Source: Litorisediminicola beolgyonensis (GTDB lineage Bacteria > Pseudomonadota > Alphaproteobacteria > Rhodobacterales > Rhodobacteraceae). Taken from it: DNA of 64,000 nt. Location: contig NZ_JBHTMU010000002.1 of NCBI RefSeq assembly GCF_042679605.1, positions 62,001 to 126,000 on the forward strand. The letters run 5' to 3'. This document shows positions 30,801 through 36,800 of this stretch, one piece after another; the first letter of the stretch is position 1, and each line of letters opens with the position of its first letter. Under the pieces are notes generated by a model. The model was given only the letters and a program-made list of their open reading frames with translations. It did not search any database and was not told where the DNA came from. A program made the position numbers and the translations under genes.

Positions 30801-33800
30801 AATTTCAGCCGATTGTTCAGAGTCTCGTTCGCTTCGAAGATCGCCTTGCCGGTGGCGACCTCGGCGCCGCTGGCATTGGTGAAGCTGACTTTGTAACCCA
30901 GCCCCGGCTTGTTCAGGATCGGCAGGATATTGGCGTTGGAGGTGTAAGAAATGTTGAGTCTCTGCTGACCGCTGGCAACCTCCACATCCCCGGAGGCAAC
31001 CGCGATCTTCGTGGCGCTTTGCGGGGTACCGAGCGCGAGCAGGAACTCGGCGATGTTGGCCTCGGCGATCCTGCCATTGCCGATGGTGATACCGCTTCCG
31101 GTCGCGGTCAGCGTCAGCTTGTCGCCGGTGACGTTCGCCCCGCTGCCGCTCAAGAGATCGGTGAAGTCGAGCACATCGGCCGAGAAGAAGGACAGCGAGC
31201 CCTCGTGCTTTTCGAGGTCGGTCCCGGCCTCGTTGATGATCCGCGCCTCGATGTCGATGACCAGCTCGTCCGCGCCGGACACGTCGGAATAGAATCCGAG
31301 CGTGCGGCTGAAGCCGAAGTTGAAATCGAAGTTGAAGCCCATCAGAAGCTCGACGCCCGCGTCGATCGTCAGGTTCACCGCCCGGAGCGTGTCGCCGATG
31401 TCGAAATAGGTCTCGAACTCCGGCAGCGCGCGGAGCGCCGCGGCGAGCTCGGAAAAGAGCGTTTTCTCGCCGTTCTGGGTCCCGTCGGTGATCGAAATCC
31501 AGCGGTCGATCAGCGCGTTGACGTCCATCTTCGACTGGCTGAAGTCGAGATCGAAGGAGATGTCGTCGATCGCCTCGGGGTCGGAAAGGAGGTTGTTGTA
31601 GCCGGTGGTCTGCTTGGACGTCTTCGTCGTCGTGCCGGAGGTGACCGTCGCGACCACGTCGCTGGCCTTCCCGGCGCTGGTGAGGCCAAGACCGAATTTG
31701 CCGGTCCCGAAGGCCTCGTAGAGCGCGCGCTGCATCAGGTCGACGGTCTGGGCGGCGGTCATCTCGGCCGGCGAGGTGATGTCCAGCCGCGCGGCGACGC
31801 CGAGATATTCGCGGATGTAGCTGAGCAGAAGCTGCGCGCGCAGGGTGGTCGAAATCAGGCCTCCGAGGCCGTCCATCGCCTCGCCCATGATCGGCAGCGA
31901 TCCGCGGGTGAAGACCACATCGTCGAGCGCGCCTTCGAGGAGGAAGAAGAACTCGTCGATCCCGGCGATCACCGCATCGGGATTGGCGATCTGGTCGATG
32001 GGCCCGAGGAGCCCGTCAATCGCATCGGACTTGGGCAGATTGAGAGTGAAATTCGTCGTGCTGCCGTTGGACGCGGCGGTCAGGTAGTTCGCCAGGTCGT
32101 CGATCTCGAGTCGGATCGGATTGACCAGCGTCAGGCTGTCGCCCGAGGCAATCGTCCTGGCGTCGCCAAGGACCACGATCGTGGTGACGCCGGTCGTAGC
32201 ATCGTAGGAGACCGCGTTGTTTTTCTTGAGCTCGAACGAGTTTCCCGCAAGCGCGCCGGAGTTTACTCGCAGGATATGTCCGGCGTAATTCGACTGGTTG
32301 ACCCCGACCGCAGTGATCGTGGTGCGCATCGTTGTGGAATCATACGACGCGCCGGTCGCGCTGCCGATGTCGCCCTGGAGCGGGTCGCGGCCATTGGCGA
32401 GGAAGAGCGGCAGGAGCGCGTCGGCGAAGCCGGTGGCGGTCGCGGTGACGGCGGCGTTGAAGCCGGTGCCGTTCAGGCGGAGGTCCTTATCGAAGGTGAC
32501 GCTGAACTGCGCGGAGGTATTGTTGCCGGAAAGCTCGGCGCTGGCGCCGACGGCCTTCAGCGTGGCCGGGCCGACCTGGATCGTGTCTCCGGCGGGCGAG
32601 CCGGCAAGGCTCGTCTCCACCTCGAAGCTGATCTCGCTGTCTTCGAGGACGTCGCTGGTGACGGAGGAGCCGCCGAAATTGATCCGCAGGTCGAGATCGA
32701 GAAGCGCCTCGGCATTCAGGATCAGCAGCTCGGAATCGGTGGCGACGATGCCGTAATCGGCAAGCGTGCCGCCGAAATTGGTGTCCGAGTTCGCCGCCGC
32801 GAGCGCCTCGAGATCGAGACGCAGCTTGGCCGCGCCGTCCTGGATCGAGACGATGAAATCGTCGATCCCGACGGTCAGGTGGGACACGCCGCTGCCATGC
32901 GTGGCGGAGACGGAAATGGTGCCGAGACCGGCGGCCGCCAGCTGATCGCGTAGCGCCTGGACGTTGATAACCTGGTCGGGATCGAAGTCGCGCAGCGCAT
33001 CGGCGAAAGCGTCCGAGATGTCGAGCAGATCGAGCACGGATTCCTTCAGGAGCGGCAGATCGGTGTCGAGCAGCTTTTTCGTCTTGTTGGCGTCGTCGAG
33101 CTTGGCAAGCACATCGGTCACCAGCTTTTCGAGCTGGGCGTTAATGTCCTGGGCGGTGATCCGGGTGAAGGTGTCGAGCACCGCGGCATTGGTCTTCGAG
33201 ACCGTCAGGGCGCGGCTGGGCGTCTGCTGCCGCTTTGTGAAGCCCAGCTCCTTGGCGCCATCGACGATGTCATCGCCGCTGATCTGCGGGTCGATGACCA
33301 GGACCGAGACATAGGTGTCGGGATTGCCGACGGTCGAGGTGAAGCGGATCTTGTTGTTCGCGACCTCGGCGGTGATCCAGAGGCTGAGATCCTCCTCCGC
33401 TCCGGTTTCCGGATCGCGCGCCTTCGCGAGCGCCGCGTTCAATTCACTCGCGATGCCGGTCAGGCTGCCGTAACTGCCCGCCTTGAGCGACACGAGGAAG
33501 CCGCGCGAGCCGTTGATCGAGATACGGAAATTCGCCTCCCCGTCCAGCGTGCCCGTGGTCGTCGCCATGGCGTTCGCGCTGATCCGCGTGGGCACCGTGG
33601 GGCTTGTCAGCCAATTCGGCAGTCCGACCGAAAGCGACGGCGCGGTGGTTCCGAGCGTGATGAAGCCGCCCTGCGCGGCGATGGAATTGAAGCTCAGCGA
33701 ACTGGTCGCGGTGCCGCCTAAGGTCACCAGGTCGCCGTCGCCGACGCGGATGTTGAACGGGTCGGAGATCGCCGCGCTGGCGAGGTTGTCGGTGACCGTC

Positions 33801-36800
33801 GCCAGAAGCGTGCCGTTGGATCTGAGGTTGAACTCGAGCCCGCCGGAGAGACCGAGGCTGCCCGTCGCGGTGATCCCGAGAAGACCGTAATTCGCCACCA
33901 CGTCGAAGCTCGCGGCGGAGAGGCTGACGCCGTAGCCGATCTCCATCCCGCCGGTGGTCGAGCGGTCGAGGAAGAGGCTGGAGGCCCCCTGAAGGCCCAG
34001 CGCGTTCTCGGCGAGACCGATCTCGCTGAAGGCGGAATTGGTCAGAACGCCCGCGATGTTGCGGTCGTCATGGCCCTCGGCGGCCAGCACGCGCAGGCCC
34101 AGTTGCTCGGCGCTCGCGCCTTGGATCACCAGTCGGTTGTCGAGCCGCTCGGCCACCGCGATGCCCTCCCCGAGGGCGTCGTCGAGCGCGGTCTGCAACT
34201 CGTCCTGCAACACGCTGGCGACGGAGCGGTAGAGCGAGCTTTCGAGGATCAGCGTATCGGGGTCGATGAGGTCGATATTGGCCGCGTTCAGGGCGGTATT
34301 GCCGTCGCGGATCGCCGCTTCGATCGAGGCGCCCGACACTTCGAGCACGCGGCTCGTGCCTGAAACGGTGTCGGCCAGGACCAGCGCGCGCAGACCGGCG
34401 AGATCGCCGTCGAGGATCTCGATCACGCGGCCGACAAGCTCGCCGCCGCTGGTGCCGATGGACTCGTTGATACTGACGGTGAGGGTGACCGACTCGCCGC
34501 TCATCGACGACGAGCTGATCGACCCGGTCTCGGTGAATTTCTGACCGCCGACGAAGCCCATCTCGTAGCCCGCGGGGTCGCCCGGCGCGCTCTCGAAGCC
34601 GAGCGAGGTGACCTTGCCGGTCGCGGCGCTCTGGCCGGTCTCGGTCAGGCTGATCGCGGTATTCTTGACGCGCAGCGTCAGACGCTCTTCGCCGTCGATC
34701 GTGGTCTTTCCGAAGACCAGAAGCGTGTCGAGCGCGGTCGCGGCGGAATAGGTGACGGTGTCGTCGGTCGGATCGACGGGCTGGCCCGCGCTGGCGAGCT
34801 GCGCGTTCAGGTTGTCGATCAGGTCGTCGATGCTGGTATTGGCGAAATTCGCGGAGGCATCGCTCAGCGCCATCGAAACGCTCTTGCCCGCGCTCGGGGC
34901 TACCTTGGTCCTGAACTCGAGCTCGCCGCCGACCGCCGCGACGGAGACTTTCGAGCCGAGTTCGAGACCGGTCAGTTCGGACTGAATCTTGGTGATAAAG
35001 CTCGCAAGGAGCGCGCTTTGGGTGGTTCCGGTCGGCGCGTCGATGTTGAGGACGTAGTCCTTGGTCGGCGTGCCGAGGACGTCGCCCTCGTTCAGCGACA
35101 GGGTCACGTTCCAGCCGCGGCCTGCACTCAGGAGGATGTTCTCGGACCGGAGCACGGCCTCGGTCGTGCTTTGCGCGGACTGGCCGTCGGCGAAGCCGCT
35201 GTCCCAGACGATCGCGTCGCCCGCGCCGAGATCCTGGAAGCTCGTGTCGGCGGCGGTGCCATCGGTCAGCCCGGCTTCGAGCAGGAAGGACCAGCGGACC
35301 TTGTCGCCGTTGTCGAGACCGAGAACGATATCGAAGGCGGAATCGGCCGACTGCACGCCGTCGGGCGTGGCGGCGATGGTGCCGGTAACCTCGAATTGCT
35401 CGGACGTCGCGTCGTTGGCGGAGACGGTCTTTTCGACCGTCGCGCGCGAGGTCGCGGGCGCATCCTCGAGCATGACCTCGACGGCCATGTTGCCGATCAC
35501 CGCGATCGCGTCGCCGACGCTGGCCGAGGGGCTGAGCGTCTGGTCGAGGGTCAGGACGATGGTGCTGCCGGAGGCGGCGGCATTGGTGATCGCATGGAGC
35601 GCGGTGCCGGTACCGATCCGCACGGACTGGCCGATATAGGCCGCGGCCTGGTCGCCGAGACCGCTGACCGTGATCGTGTCGGTGCCGGTGGCGGTCACGC
35701 TGCCGGTGCCCACGACCCCATCGACCACCAGCTGGAAGATCGCGTCGCCCGAAAGCACACCATCCTCGGGCAGGTTGACGCCACCGGCGGTGTTCAGAAG
35801 ATCCTTGATGTCGTCGGTGATCGTCGGGACGCCGACGGTCGCGTCGAGATCGGCGGTCAGGTCGAAGCCCACCACGATGTCGAGCACGCTGGTCGCGTCG
35901 AGCGTCACGGTGGCGGGCGCGCCGCTCTTGGTCTCGACGATATCGGTCAGATCGCCGATCTGGCCTTCGCTTTCGGTGTCGACGAAGGCTTCGAGCGTGC
36001 CGCTCTCCGAGGTCGAGATCGGCATCCTGAGCGTGCCCGTCGCGGCGTCGTAGCCGAAGACCGGGCCACTCGCCATGCCCAGCGCGCGCTGGATGTCTCC
36101 GGAGAGCTCCTTGAGGCTGGTGAAGAGACCACCCTTCTCGACCTCGGTGACCGAGACCGCGCCGCCGCTGCCGCCCACCGCGGCGCCGGTGATCGCGCCC
36201 TGATCCTCGCCCGTCAGCTGGCCGATGAACTGGATGCGGTAGACATATTTGCCGCCGCTGTCGGCGAGACGCGCCACGAGGAAATCGTCGGCTGTGTAGG
36301 TCGTCGCGCTGGTGGAGAGATTGCCCAGCGCATCGCGGATGACCGCGGCCGAAGGTCCGCCACTCCCGAGCGAGATCGTCCCCGTGGTGGCGCCATCGAA
36401 GGTCAGCGTGATGCCGGTCGCGGCGCCGGGGGTGACGGTCACCTCCTGGATCTCGTTCTGCAGCTCGTCCAGCATGGCGTCGAGCCGCGCCGAGAGGCTG
36501 GCGACATCGGATAGCGAGACCGAGCCGCCATCGGTTTCGAGACCGGCGGCCTGGACCTCGGCCGAAGTGACGCTGCCGCCGCCATAGGTGCCGGTGATCG
36601 CGCTCTGCGCCCGGCCCGCAAGCGTGCCGGTGAAGCCGATGCGATAGACCGCCTCGGTCGCGCTGCCCGAGCTCTTGGTCACGTCGAAATCGCCCGCGAC
36701 GTAGCCCGCCAGCGCGACGAGCGCGTCGCGGACCGCGTCGGCACCCGCGCCGTCGGTCCCGTAGGTGATGGCAGTGGTGGTCTGCCCGCCGAAGGACAGG